A stretch of DNA of 10,030 nt from Flavobacteriaceae bacterium (GTDB taxonomy: Bacteria; Bacteroidota; Bacteroidia; Flavobacteriales; Flavobacteriaceae). The DNA is taken from contig NZOY01000011.1 in assembly GCA_002695445.1 (NCBI GenBank), positions 1 to 10,030 on the forward strand, written 5' to 3'. The notes beneath the pieces were generated by a model. It searched no databases and was not told the origin of the DNA. It was given only the letters and a program-made list of their open reading frames with translations. A program made the position numbers and the translations under genes. Shown in pieces: positions 1 to 6,596 of this stretch (positions are counted from its first letter, which is position 1; each line of letters begins with the position of its first letter).

Positions 1-2
1 GA

Positions 3-290
3 ATGAAATTGTCTTTTCTATATATGCATGGTGTAGGGAGAAATTTTGACATGACTAACAATTTTTATTCTTTTTATTTTCATTATCAATTCAAAAAAAT
101 TAAGATTCAGACTAGCAGTCAAATTTATATTTTGTATTCTGATTTACTAAATGAACCATCAGCTGGATTGGCTCGCAAAATTTCTTTAAAGCTGAAAGAG
201 AAAATACTACTGAATATATTTATTAATAGGTCTTTCTTAGGAGAGGAGAAAATTTCTAATAGAACGATTGGGCTAGAATTTAATTTTTAA
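3..290 (+). CDS. C-terminal part of a probable outer-membrane beta-barrel protein (likely open at the left edge)
   Basis: The frame is open from the first base pair of the window to a TAA at 288-290. An ATG at position 3 is available, but there is no upstream sequence to test it, so the true start probably lies outside the window. The 95 visible residues have no signal peptide and no long hydrophobic helix. They alternate short polar turns with aromatic/aliphatic stretches, for example FYSFYFHYQF near residue 25, and end in TIGLEFNF. A terminal aromatic residue on an alternating strand is the usual last strand of an outer-membrane barrel. I do not recognise a specific family. The gene is followed 35 nt later by a tRNA on the same strand. 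It could instead be a small unrelated protein starting at position 3. Confidence 0.5.
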   Translation: MKLSFLYMHGVGRNFDMTNNFYSFYFHYQFKKIKIQTSSQIYILYSDLLNEPSAGLARKISLKLKEKILLNIFINRSFLGEEKISNRTIGLEFNF

Positions 291-325
291 CTTTGAAATA
301 TTATTTTAACCAATTATTATTAAAA

Positions 326-402
326 GGTCCTATAGCTCAGTTGGTTAGAGTAGCTGACTCATAATCAGTTGGTCCCTGGTTCGAGCCCAGGTGGGACCAC
401 CA
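326..402 (+). tRNA. tRNA with CAT anticodon (elongator tRNA-Met or tRNA-Ile2)
   Basis: A complete cloverleaf of 77 nt with encoded CCA (400-402) can be folded by eye. The acceptor stem is 326-332 with 392-398, the D stem 335-338 with 348-351, the anticodon stem 353-357 with 365-369, and the T stem 375-379 with 387-391. The anticodon loop is CTCATAA with CAT at 360-362. It is not the initiator: the first pair is G-C, and the anticodon stem lacks the run of three G-C pairs. The acceptor pairs C4-G69 and C5-G68 resemble the isoleucine tRNA whose C34 becomes lysidine in E. coli, so tRNA-Ile2 is a serious alternative to tRNA-Met. The D stem and the anticodon stem each contain one G-U pair. Confidence 0.95.
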
Positions 403-406
403 ACTT

Positions 407-451
407 AAAACCTCAACTTGTTGACTTATAACTTGTTGAGGTTTTGTTTTT
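407..451 (+). terminator. Intrinsic terminator after the tRNA
   Basis: A perfect 11-bp inverted repeat, AAAACCTCAAC at 407-417 and GTTGAGGTTTT at 435-445, encloses a 17-nt loop and is followed by GTTTTT. It lies 4 nt after the tRNA CCA end and suits termination of the + strand transcript. On the - strand the T tract is limited to the four bases inside the stem, so termination of the convergent operon there would be weaker. The loop contains a second copy of the AACTTGTTGA sequence. Confidence 0.8.
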
Positions 452-562
452 CCACTAAATACCCTTAGGGGTACTATATAGGGTGCTAAAATTGAGGAAT
501 TTTTCGTATATTAGAAAGAGTTAAATAAAATATATCAACCTTCACTTATCTTCATTATTTGA

Positions 563-1522
563 CTATTTCAAAAAATAACCTCGATTTACAAATAGGCGTT
601 TGAATAGCCCTGTTGAATCACTCTCAATAAAGACATTTGGATATTGGGATGCGTTCAGGATGTAGTTTTTTGTTGTTGTAGAATCCCTATAAGCTTTTAT
701 AGTTAGGTCTTTAGTTGAATCACCTTGAATTGTCAAGGTATAATCCGCATTACCTTTAGGTTTAAATCCGTCAATAAACCGTGAGCTACTTTGATAACGT
801 AAGGTATTAAGATATTGAGTCACTTTGGTAGAATCTGGTGAAATCTCTCCCATAAACCAATCAGACTCTTTTTTAGAAAGAGAAAAAGTGTTGTTTTTAT
901 TAGTCTCAAATTTTAATCGTGTAATTAAATCTTTATTAAGCTTGATGAACTCTGTATTTCGCCATGCATTAAATTTCCGTTTAAATGTATTGGAAAGTCC
1001 GCCTTTTATAGCGTATGTACTGGGGGTTTCATTGATTCTAAAATATGTAGAGGCATCAACAGAAGGACGTCCTCTAAATCCAGGATTTTGGGATTGTCTA
1101 TTTGTTGTTTTTCCAAAATATAGCTTTGTTGGCTTTTCCTTGCCCTGTTGGTAGATTTCAACACATAGCGCTAAAGTATCCGTTAACTCATATGTTTCCC
1201 ATTTTTCTTTGGTTTTAGAGACTAACTGTTCGGTTTTTATTTGCTCTAACTGACCTAGTACACTATTAACAGTAGATTGATTCGCCAGGGTTTTTATAGT
1301 GCCTTGGGCAACTTGCCAATTATCATCATCTTTTGAAATAATAATTAGTTCCTCCTCCGAAGAAGATGGAGGACAAATAATAATTTTATTCAACGTAGAA
1401 GAATCAAACTGAATCACTTCAGCTTTAAAGATAGCACTGCTATGCTTTTTAAAATAATTTGTTGTTACAAATAGTAATACTAGACCTACTAATACTAATA
1501 TTAATATGTTATTTTTTTTCAT
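563..1522 (-). CDS. DUF4340 domain protein, membrane-anchored partner of the Gld-type ABC operon
   Basis: This 319-residue protein has one N-terminal membrane segment (about residues 6-21) after a KKNN start, with no signal-peptidase site obvious. The rest is a soluble domain predicted to sit outside the cytoplasmic membrane. The pattern of short beta-strand units, including the TKLYFGK and YFRINETPSTYAI stretches, fits DUF4340. That family commonly sits directly downstream of GldG-like auxiliary proteins in ABC export operons; its biochemical role is not known. It is the last gene of the operon, starting 19 nt after the stop of the GldG-family gene. Translation starts at ATG 1520-1522, which gives the lysine-rich start and the anchor. 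Nothing is truncated. The family call rests on recognition and context, not on a catalytic motif. Confidence 0.85.
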   Translation of the reverse strand: MKKNNILILVLVGLVLLFVTTNYFKKHSSAIFKAEVIQFDSSTLNKIIICPPSSSEEELIIISKDDDNWQVAQGTIKTLANQSTVNSVLGQLEQIKTEQLVSKTKEKWETYELTDTLALCVEIYQQGKEKPTKLYFGKTTNRQSQNPGFRGRPSVDASTYFRINETPSTYAIKGGLSNTFKRKFNAWRNTEFIKLNKDLITRLKFETNKNNTFSLSKKESDWFMGEISPDSTKVTQYLNTLRYQSSSRFIDGFKPKGNADYTLTIQGDSTKDLTIKAYRDSTTTKNYILNASQYPNVFIESDSTGLFKRLFVNRGYFLK

Positions 1523-1541
1523 GAGTTAAATCTTTAGTTGA

Positions 1542-3044
1542 TTATTCATAGTTCTCTTCTATTCTTTTACTCCGCTTATTTCTGTTCATCTGCATCCTTA
1601 CCACACCATAGATGATTACTAGAATAATAGGCAGTGAAAAATTGAGATATTTCAGGGTCGTTTTAGTACTATCTTCCAAGGTGTCTATTGGGCGATATCT
1701 TATCCCTTTATTCCTTAAGTCAATTAACCCTGTGTCATCGCTTAACCAATCAATAGCATTGACCATAAGATTCACATTTCCTGATTGTAACTGCTGTTGT
1801 CCACTATTAATAGGAAAATCTCCATCCCCAACCACACAAATACGAGACTTGTTACCATTATCGTGTGTTTGTTCCAAAACCCCTGCAACTATCTGATTAG
1901 GTGCATTAAAATCCATTTCAGTCCATTGCTTTTGAATGTCAAAAAACTGTGGAGCTTTTAATTTTGCAGAATTTTTAGATGAAAAGGCCAAAGGAGTAAA
2001 TGTGGTAAGGGAATCTTTGGCAGCAAATTTTAATGAACTAACAAACTGCATCACTACGGCTTCCAGACCTTTAGTAGCTGGATGGTCTGCAAATTGACTT
2101 ATGATTGGGATATAAGGAAAAGAAACATTGGAAGTGAAATTAAAGTATCCCTGTCGTTGTTGTACACCAACGCTAGCACATTGTGCATCTATCACAAAGT
2201 CTTCTCGGACTTCTAAACCTTTTGACTCCAGCCATTTTTCCAAACCTGTATTCTGACTAGTTCCATAGGCATTATTTAAATCACCATTTACCCTATTCAA
2301 AGCTATAAATAGATTACCTCCTTTTTCTAGGAATTTGTCTAACTGGTCAAGACTTTCATTATTAATGGTATCCGTAGGACGAATAATAGCTAAAGTCTTT
2401 GTGTTTTCTGGAACAGGTGTTATATCATTTACTTTAGTAGAATTAAAATCGTATAAAACATCTAGAGCTGTTTTTACCTGAGAAAGTTCTGAAATGGAGG
2501 CTTGTCCATTACCTTCCATGAGCCTAACTTCAGGTTTATTGGTTACCGCTATCTTTTTTATGGATGATGACAAGAGGTATTCCAAAGGGGCTCCCGGTTG
2601 TATAAATGGAATAACTTCTTTTTGTTCTTCCAATTCTAGAACGGCTCCTAAAAAAGCTCTTTGCTGTTTCATTTGGTCCTTTTCCCTAACATTAATCATG
2701 ACTGGATTAATACCAGCTTCCACAGCTTCTCGCTCTGTTTTCTCATTTTCGTTGGGGTCAATAAAGGTGTATACTAGATTATCATCTGATTTTCGAGCAT
2801 ATTCTATTAGGTACTCTTCAAAATTATTCTTGGTTTTTGCAATATCTGGCGGAAGGTTTTCTGAGAAATAAGCTTTGACCGTAATTGGATTTTCTAGCGA
2901 CTTCATAATATCTTCAGTTGCTTCGCTTAAAGTATATTGCTTATCTTCGGTTAAATCTATTCTAAAAAAATATTCCTCGGACAATAAGTTCACAAATAAC
3001 AGTATACTTAAAATTAATAGTATGGTTACGTTTGTCTTTTTCAT
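1542..3044 (-). CDS. GldG-family ABC transporter auxiliary protein
   Basis: This 500-residue protein is anchored at both ends, by a membrane segment at about residues 6-21 and another at about 464-482, followed by a basic tail. The central domain therefore lies on the outer face of the cytoplasmic membrane. Family marks are RIDLTEDKQYTLSEAT at 28-43, an LMEGNGQAS segment in the middle corresponding to the family's G-H/N-G element, GDGDF at 406-410 and NLMVNAIDWLS near 425-435. These fit the ABC_transp_aux/GldG family. Members work with a GldF-type permease and a GldA-type ATPase. In Flavobacterium johnsoniae that complex is needed for gliding, but many genomes carry paralogues of unknown substrate. 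It starts 50 nt after the permease stop. I leave out the symbol gldG because the neighbouring DUF4340 gene suggests the paralogous operon. Confidence 0.88.
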   Translation of the reverse strand: MKKTNVTILLILSILLFVNLLSEEYFFRIDLTEDKQYTLSEATEDIMKSLENPITVKAYFSENLPPDIAKTKNNFEEYLIEYARKSDDNLVYTFIDPNENEKTEREAVEAGINPVMINVREKDQMKQQRAFLGAVLELEEQKEVIPFIQPGAPLEYLLSSSIKKIAVTNKPEVRLMEGNGQASISELSQVKTALDVLYDFNSTKVNDITPVPENTKTLAIIRPTDTINNESLDQLDKFLEKGGNLFIALNRVNGDLNNAYGTSQNTGLEKWLESKGLEVREDFVIDAQCASVGVQQRQGYFNFTSNVSFPYIPIISQFADHPATKGLEAVVMQFVSSLKFAAKDSLTTFTPLAFSSKNSAKLKAPQFFDIQKQWTEMDFNAPNQIVAGVLEQTHDNGNKSRICVVGDGDFPINSGQQQLQSGNVNLMVNAIDWLSDDTGLIDLRNKGIRYRPIDTLEDSTKTTLKYLNFSLPIILVIIYGVVRMQMNRNKRSKRIEENYE

Positions 3045-3094
3045 CTATGTGTTTTTATTTTTTTCAATGGTCAGATTCATGCTTTAATAATTGA

Positions 3095-3817
3095 TTAAGA
3101 AGAATGTCTTTTTGATAATGACGACTCTCCAAGATAAAGACCCAAAACTGTTATAGATAGAAAATAAACCAGGTCTTTAGAATCTATAACGCCTCTGGAA
3201 ATGGATTCAAAATGGGATTGAAGATTTAAGGTTTCAAAAATCTGTCCTATACTTCCGGTAAAGTTCTGGGCCAAAACGCCAAAAATGATATGGAAAAATA
3301 ACCCGATAAAAAGGGCGGTCATAAATGCCACAATTTGATTTGTGGTTATACTACTTGCAAAAATTCCAATTGCAGTATATGTGATGCTCATTAGCAGTAA
3401 GCCAAAATAGCCACAAATAGTTCCACCATTATCTAAATTACCAATACTGGAAACTGTTATAACATAAGGTAAGGTCGCCAATAGGGCTATACAGACTAAC
3501 AAGACCGACCCTAAGAATTTTCCAAGAATCAATTGTCGGTCTGATACCGACTTGGTAAGCAAAAGTTCCAATGTTCCTGTTTTTCTCTCCTCAGCCAACA
3601 TTTTCATGGTTATGGCAGGAATGAAAAAGAAAAGACTCCATGAAGCAATGCTAAAGAATACGCGCAAATTGGCTTGACCTACTAGAAAAATATCATTGCC
3701 ATACAACCAAGTAAAAAAGCCGCTAAATCCTAAAAAAAGTCCTAAGATAATATAGGCTATAAGGGAGTCGAAAAAAATTTCCAATTCTCGTTTGGCTATT
3801 ATCCAAATTGTTTTCAT
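3095..3817 (-). CDS. GldF-like ABC-2 type permease
   Basis: The 240-residue integral membrane protein has about six hydrophobic segments (roughly 19-37, 52-70, 100-122, 133-155, 161-181, 215-231). Between segments 2 and 3 lies MLAEERKTGTLELLLTKSVS (73-92), the conserved cytoplasmic element of ABC-2 permeases that contacts the ATPase. HFESISRGVIDSKDLVYF at 202-219 is highly characteristic of the GldF family. The length matches known GldF proteins (about 240). It begins 2 nt after the ATPase stop, so the two are very likely translationally coupled and form one transporter. It should act in the cytoplasmic membrane; the substrate cannot be read from the sequence. GldF proper and its paralogues share these motifs, so a gliding role is possible but not shown. 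Confidence 0.92.
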   Translation of the reverse strand: MKTIWIIAKRELEIFFDSLIAYIILGLFLGFSGFFTWLYGNDIFLVGQANLRVFFSIASWSLFFFIPAITMKMLAEERKTGTLELLLTKSVSDRQLILGKFLGSVLLVCIALLATLPYVITVSSIGNLDNGGTICGYFGLLLMSITYTAIGIFASSITTNQIVAFMTALFIGLFFHIIFGVLAQNFTGSIGQIFETLNLQSHFESISRGVIDSKDLVYFLSITVLGLYLGESSLSKRHSS

Positions 3818-3819
3818 AT

Positions 3820-4749
3820 TTATTTTACTGTTAAGTTTCTGAAAATATCCTCAAGTTTCGTTTCCAATGGTGTGAGTTCCGTCAGCACCCATTTGTTTTG
3901 AACGCACAGGTTAAATACATTTCGTTTAGAGGTCTGTTCGACAAGGCTCTGTACTTCAAATACATTTTGATTTTGTTCAATACATGCTACCGATTGGACA
4001 GTGTCCAATGTCCGTAGGGATTTTAAAATCTTATCTGCTTTACCATCCTCAATACGAAGCTTTAAAATTTCATTCCCTTGCGACTGCTTTCTAAGTGTTT
4101 CCGATGTGCCATTAGCTACAATCTTACCTCTATTGATTATAAGAATACGGTCGCATGTAGCCTCTACCTCTGGTAGAATGTGTGTGCTGAGTATAACGGT
4201 CTTTTCTTTTCCCAAGTCACGAATTAGTTTTCTAATTTCTATAATTTGGTTGGGGTCTAACCCTGTTGTAGGTTCATCTAAAACCAGAATTTCAGGGTCG
4301 TGAATCATGGCTTGAGCAAGGCCTACACGTTGCCTGTATCCCTTAGATAGTTCTCCTATTTTTTTATGCTTTTCGCTATTTAAGCCACAAACCCCTACCA
4401 TTTCACGAATTCTTTTATTGATATTCTGTTTTTCTATACCCTGGAGGGACGCACAAAACTCCAAATAGTCTATCACAGGCATATCATGGTATAAGGGGTT
4501 ATTTTCAGGGAGATAACCAATGTGCCTTTTTAAATCATACGTAGGGTCCGTAACGCTTTTTCCTCCTATTTGAATATCCCCTTTTTCGAACCCTATATAG
4601 CCAGTAATCATTTTCATTGTGGTAGATTTTCCTGCTCCGTTAGGTCCTAAAAATCCTAAAACCTCTCCTGTTTTAACTTCAAAACTGATATCGTTTACAG
4701 CGGTTTGAGGTCCGTAGGTCTTAGTTAGTTTTTCTATTTGTATATCCAT
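3820..4749 (-). CDS. GldA-like ABC transporter ATP-binding protein
   Basis: A 309-residue cytoplasmic ATPase with a full nucleotide-binding domain: Walker A GPNGAGKST at 35-43, signature LSKGYRQR at 134-141, Walker B ILVLDEP at 154-160 with catalytic E159, D-loop GLDP at 163-166, and switch histidine H190. The Q-loop position reads GYLPE (E82), a known feature of the GldA/DrrA-like subgroup, not a defect. Residues after about 220 form a C-terminal extension ending LEDIFRNLTVK, typical of export ATPases of this class. It would energise the permease encoded 2 nt downstream. The ATG at 4747-4749 gives the canonical start ahead of the LTKTYG element. The gene follows a small secreted-protein gene by 38 nt and is probably cotranscribed with it. 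Confidence 0.95.
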   Translation of the reverse strand: MDIQIEKLTKTYGPQTAVNDISFEVKTGEVLGFLGPNGAGKSTTMKMITGYIGFEKGDIQIGGKSVTDPTYDLKRHIGYLPENNPLYHDMPVIDYLEFCASLQGIEKQNINKRIREMVGVCGLNSEKHKKIGELSKGYRQRVGLAQAMIHDPEILVLDEPTTGLDPNQIIEIRKLIRDLGKEKTVILSTHILPEVEATCDRILIINRGKIVANGTSETLRKQSQGNEILKLRIEDGKADKILKSLRTLDTVQSVACIEQNQNVFEVQSLVEQTSKRNVFNLCVQNKWVLTELTPLETKLEDIFRNLTVK

Positions 4750-4787
4750 AGTTTATATAGCATGTGTTAATTTGATTGAATTATTAT

Positions 4788-5207
4788 TTAGATTTTATTA
4801 GTGGATGATTTCTCTTTTTGGAGGTGTTGCCTTTTGAAAATACTATCAAAATTTTTTTGTTGTCCTTTTAACCTTTGTCGCCAAATGGAATCAAGGTTTC
4901 TAAAGTTTTGATTAAACAAGTTTGGGAAACCAAAATCAAAATCATCAAATGGTTCTTTAAATGGCATAGTTCCTCGATTTGGAAAAAATTGCTTCATTAA
5001 AGAGTCCATTTTTTTGGTATCCATATTGTAGTTAGTGCTGGAATAGCTATAAATTGAATCATATCTGATTAGATTTCCATGCTCATCAAACACCTTATTT
5101 ACTTTAATTTTCTCCTCTGAAGGATTTATGGAATCGATTTTTTGTGCATAAGTGATAATACTGAACCAAAATGAAACCGTAAGAATTATTGTGTCTAACT
5201 TTTTCAT
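4788..5207 (-). CDS. Small secreted protein of unknown function with repeated DS[IL] motifs
   Basis: I do not recognise a named family. An ATG at 5226-5228 is also open, but I prefer the start at 5205-5207 because it places MKK directly before a hydrophobic stretch ending TYAQ, a good Sec signal peptide with cleavage near the alanine. That gives 139 residues. The mature part is polar, rich in Asp, Asn, Phe and Lys, with no cysteine pair or transmembrane segment. Five short elements recur: KIDSIN, RYDSIY, KKMDSLMKQ, RNLDSIWRQ and KNFDSIFKRQ. The segment VFDEHGNLIRYDS is a phrase seen in several secreted Bacteroidota proteins. It is the first gene of the - strand operon, 38 nt before the GldA-like ATPase, so a role with that transporter is plausible but only by position. 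Confidence 0.75.
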   Translation of the reverse strand: MKKLDTIILTVSFWFSIITYAQKIDSINPSEEKIKVNKVFDEHGNLIRYDSIYSYSSTNYNMDTKKMDSLMKQFFPNRGTMPFKEPFDDFDFGFPNLFNQNFRNLDSIWRQRLKGQQKNFDSIFKRQHLQKEKSSTNKI

Positions 5208-5311
5208 AATACTAAATACAAATATCAAATAGAAGTAATCATAGAGATTGATGTTAATTCCTTAGCTATCTCTTTAGTAAGATTACTACATAAAACTTAA
5301 ATTCGAAAAGT

Positions 5312-5497
5312 TTACTTCCTATAAGAAGTGAGTTTGGAAGGGAAGATGAACCTCGATAATTTTCGAACTAACTGCAGTTCTTTGAGCCCGATTATTATAT
5401 TATCTGGTGAAAGTTTTCTGAATGTCTTTCCAATTGACCAAACAAAAACTACGGGCGAAAATCTGATTTTTTGTCTAATAAATTGCATCTTTTTCAT
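5312..5497 (-). CDS. Doubtful small basic protein (61 residues)
   Basis: From an ATG at 5495-5497 this frame encodes 61 residues; an upstream in-frame ATG at 5540-5542 would add 15. The protein starts MKKMQFIRQ, is very rich in Lys and Arg, and has a hydrophobic patch FSPVVFVWSIG followed by an amphipathic basic tail. I recognise no family. In its favour, the stretch is less AT-rich than the DNA on either side, and the reading frame has ordinary codons. Against it, the opposite strand is also open for 52 codons (5346-5504), no ribosome binding site or promoter is convincing, and a 5-bp hairpin falls inside its end. It may be a real small gene, a gene remnant or chance. Confidence 0.35.
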   Translation of the reverse strand: MKKMQFIRQKIRFSPVVFVWSIGKTFRKLSPDNIIIGLKELQLVRKLSRFIFPSKLTSYRK

Positions 5498-5561
5498 TTT
5501 ATAAGTTAAAATATAAAAAAATTTGGATTTTATGGTTGACAAAAAATATTTTTAAAAAAAA

Positions 5562-5593
5562 TTTGATTGATTAGGTTTTAAAAATTACTTTTG
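5562..5593 (+). promoter_or_regulatory. Bacteroidota-type promoter for the methyltransferase-like gene
   Basis: TTTG at 5562-5565 and TACTTTTG at 5586-5593 match the Bacteroidota -33 (TTTG/TTG) and -7 (TAnnTTTG) elements exactly, with 20 nt between them. The start codon at 5605 lies only 11 nt after the -7 box. Transcription would therefore begin a few bases before the ATG, giving a very short leader. The TTGAC at 5536-5540 upstream is not paired with a matching -7 element. Confidence 0.6.
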
Positions 5594-5604
5594 GCTCCAA
5601 AAAA

Positions 5605-6048
5605 ATGTTAAAGATACCTCCTCCAATCTTAGTAATTATTTTAGTTACTTCTATCTATTTTTCCTCTTATAAATTAGATTTAATTTCTATTCCAAATAGA
5701 GCTTTATATTCAATTATAATACTATTATTAGGCATCCTTGTAATTATAAGCCCAGTTTATAAATTTATAAAATCAAAAACCACGGTTAATCCAGTTGAAT
5801 TTAAAAATGTAGAAAAGCTCGTTACATCGGGAATTTATAAATATTCGAGAAATCCAATGTACCTAGGTATGATTATGATAATCATATCTACTACAGTTTA
5901 TTACTTTAATTTTTACTCTTTGCTAACCCCTTTTATTTTTTATTTTTGGATTAACAGATTTCAAATAAAAAGAGAAGAAGTTTTTCTTGAAGAAAAATTT
6001 GGACAAGAATATTTGTCATATAAAACCAAAACTAGAAGGTGGATTTAG
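5605..6048 (+). CDS. Isoprenylcysteine carboxyl methyltransferase / phospholipid methyltransferase family protein
   Basis: A 147-residue membrane protein with about four hydrophobic segments (7-24, 33-51, 84-101, 103-117). The family's SAM-binding hallmark is present as SGIYKYSRNPMYLG at 75-88, and the C-terminal element as KREEVFLEEKFGQEYLSY at 122-139, with the paired glutamates 124-125 and final RRWI. This is the usual layout and length of bacterial ICMT/PEMT-like proteins, which methylate small lipophilic or thiol substrates at the membrane; the substrate here is unknown. The start at 5605 gives the typical LKIPPP beginning, preceded by an A-rich stretch (CCAAAAAAATG). It lies 69 nt ahead of a phosphoribosyltransferase gene on the same strand, so cotranscription is possible but a functional link is not evident. 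Confidence 0.9.
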   Translation: MLKIPPPILVIILVTSIYFSSYKLDLISIPNRALYSIIILLLGILVIISPVYKFIKSKTTVNPVEFKNVEKLVTSGIYKYSRNPMYLGMIMIIISTTVYYFNFYSLLTPFIFYFWINRFQIKREEVFLEEKFGQEYLSYKTKTRRWI

Positions 6049-6117
6049 TAATTTTAATCAAAAATTATCCCCCATAATTTAAATCTTTTTTATTCAGCTG
6101 CTCAGATTACTCTTTAA

Positions 6118-6567
6118 ATGAAAACTTGCCAATATACAATTGATGAATTAAACGTTGATTTAAAATCTATAATCAAAGAAATTGAGACAGCTTCCTATTT
6201 ACCAGAATTAGTTTTGAGCATAAACAGAGGAGGATGTATACCAGGGATTTATTTATCACATTACTTGAAAGTTCCTCACAAGGTAATTAATATACAATTT
6301 AGGGATGGTGATGGAAATTTAGAGCTTGATCTAAGTAATAAATACCTAAATAATAAAAAAAAGGTATTAGTAGTTGATGATATTAATGACACTGGAAAAA
6401 CATTTAAAGAAATAAAAAAAATCACAGAGAAAAATGATTCTGATTTTAAATTTTGTGCACTATTGGACAACATCCAAAGTAGTCAAAAAATCCATTTTCG
6501 CGGTAAATCAATTAACAAATCTATTGATTCATTATGGTATATTTTCCCATGGGAAAATTGGTGGTAA
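6118..6567 (+). CDS. Purine-type phosphoribosyltransferase family protein
   Basis: A 149-residue type I phosphoribosyltransferase. The PRPP-binding loop is VLVVDDINDTGKT at 83-95, with the adjacent acidic pair D87-D88. SINRGGCIPG at 34-43 is the PPi-binding loop region, and WYIFPWE at 140-146 resembles the C-terminal end of xanthine-guanine phosphoribosyltransferases. Such enzymes join a purine-like base to PRPP, giving the nucleoside 5'-monophosphate, in the cytoplasm. The flexible hood segment is short, so the base cannot be assigned; hypoxanthine, guanine, xanthine or a deazapurine are all possible. The gene is very AT-rich. It is followed after 29 nt by a YhhQ transporter gene, which suggests that the two handle the same class of base. 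Confidence 0.88.
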   Translation: MKTCQYTIDELNVDLKSIIKEIETASYLPELVLSINRGGCIPGIYLSHYLKVPHKVINIQFRDGDGNLELDLSNKYLNNKKKVLVVDDINDTGKTFKEIKKITEKNDSDFKFCALLDNIQSSQKIHFRGKSINKSIDSLWYIFPWENWW

Positions 6568-6596
6568 AATTTTAAATCAAAATTCATAGATAAAAT

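Larger units (their letters stand above)
5208..5604. other. Divergent intergenic region with weak inverted repeats
   Basis: This 397-nt stretch separates the leftward ABC operon from the rightward gene cluster, so it should hold promoters for both. The rightward one is visible at 5562-5593. For the leftward operon I see only imperfect -7 boxes (TCTATTTG and GATATTTG read on the - strand, close to the start) with no paired -33 element. Small inverted repeats are TAGTAAGATTACTA at 5275-5288 and AAACTT/AAGTTT at 5293-5298 and 5308-5313. A doubtful small ORF occupies 5312-5497. Confidence 0.6.

Noticed and set aside
825..3087. Open + strand frames of 70 to 125 codons opposite the DUF4340 and GldG-like genes (825-1154, 1612-1896, 2494-2871, 2875-3087)
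   Set aside because: They lie entirely or almost entirely within strongly supported genes on the other strand and show no family motif, signal peptide or start context of their own.
4001..4303. Open + strand frame of 100 codons inside the ABC ATPase gene
   Set aside because: It is the antisense of a conserved ATPase including its Walker B region, and it is low-complexity Ser/Ile-rich sequence, as expected of a shadow.
4788..5228. Longer start at 5226-5228 for the small secreted protein
   Set aside because: It adds MIFVFSI before the basic MKK start and would spoil the usual signal-peptide order of basic residues followed by a hydrophobic core.
5536..5540. TTGAC resembling a sigma-70 type -35 box
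   Set aside because: No TATAAT-like or TAnnTTTG box lies at suitable spacing; the better promoter is TTTG at 5562 with TACTTTTG at 5586.
6049..6117. Possible preQ1 riboswitch ahead of the phosphoribosyltransferase/yhhQ pair
   Set aside because: I see a CCCCC run and A-rich tracts but no hairpin with the expected pseudoknot partner close to the start codon.
6276..6473. Open - strand frame of 65 codons inside the phosphoribosyltransferase gene
   Set aside because: The + strand encodes the PRPP loop here; the reverse frame is Ser/Phe-rich antisense without features.
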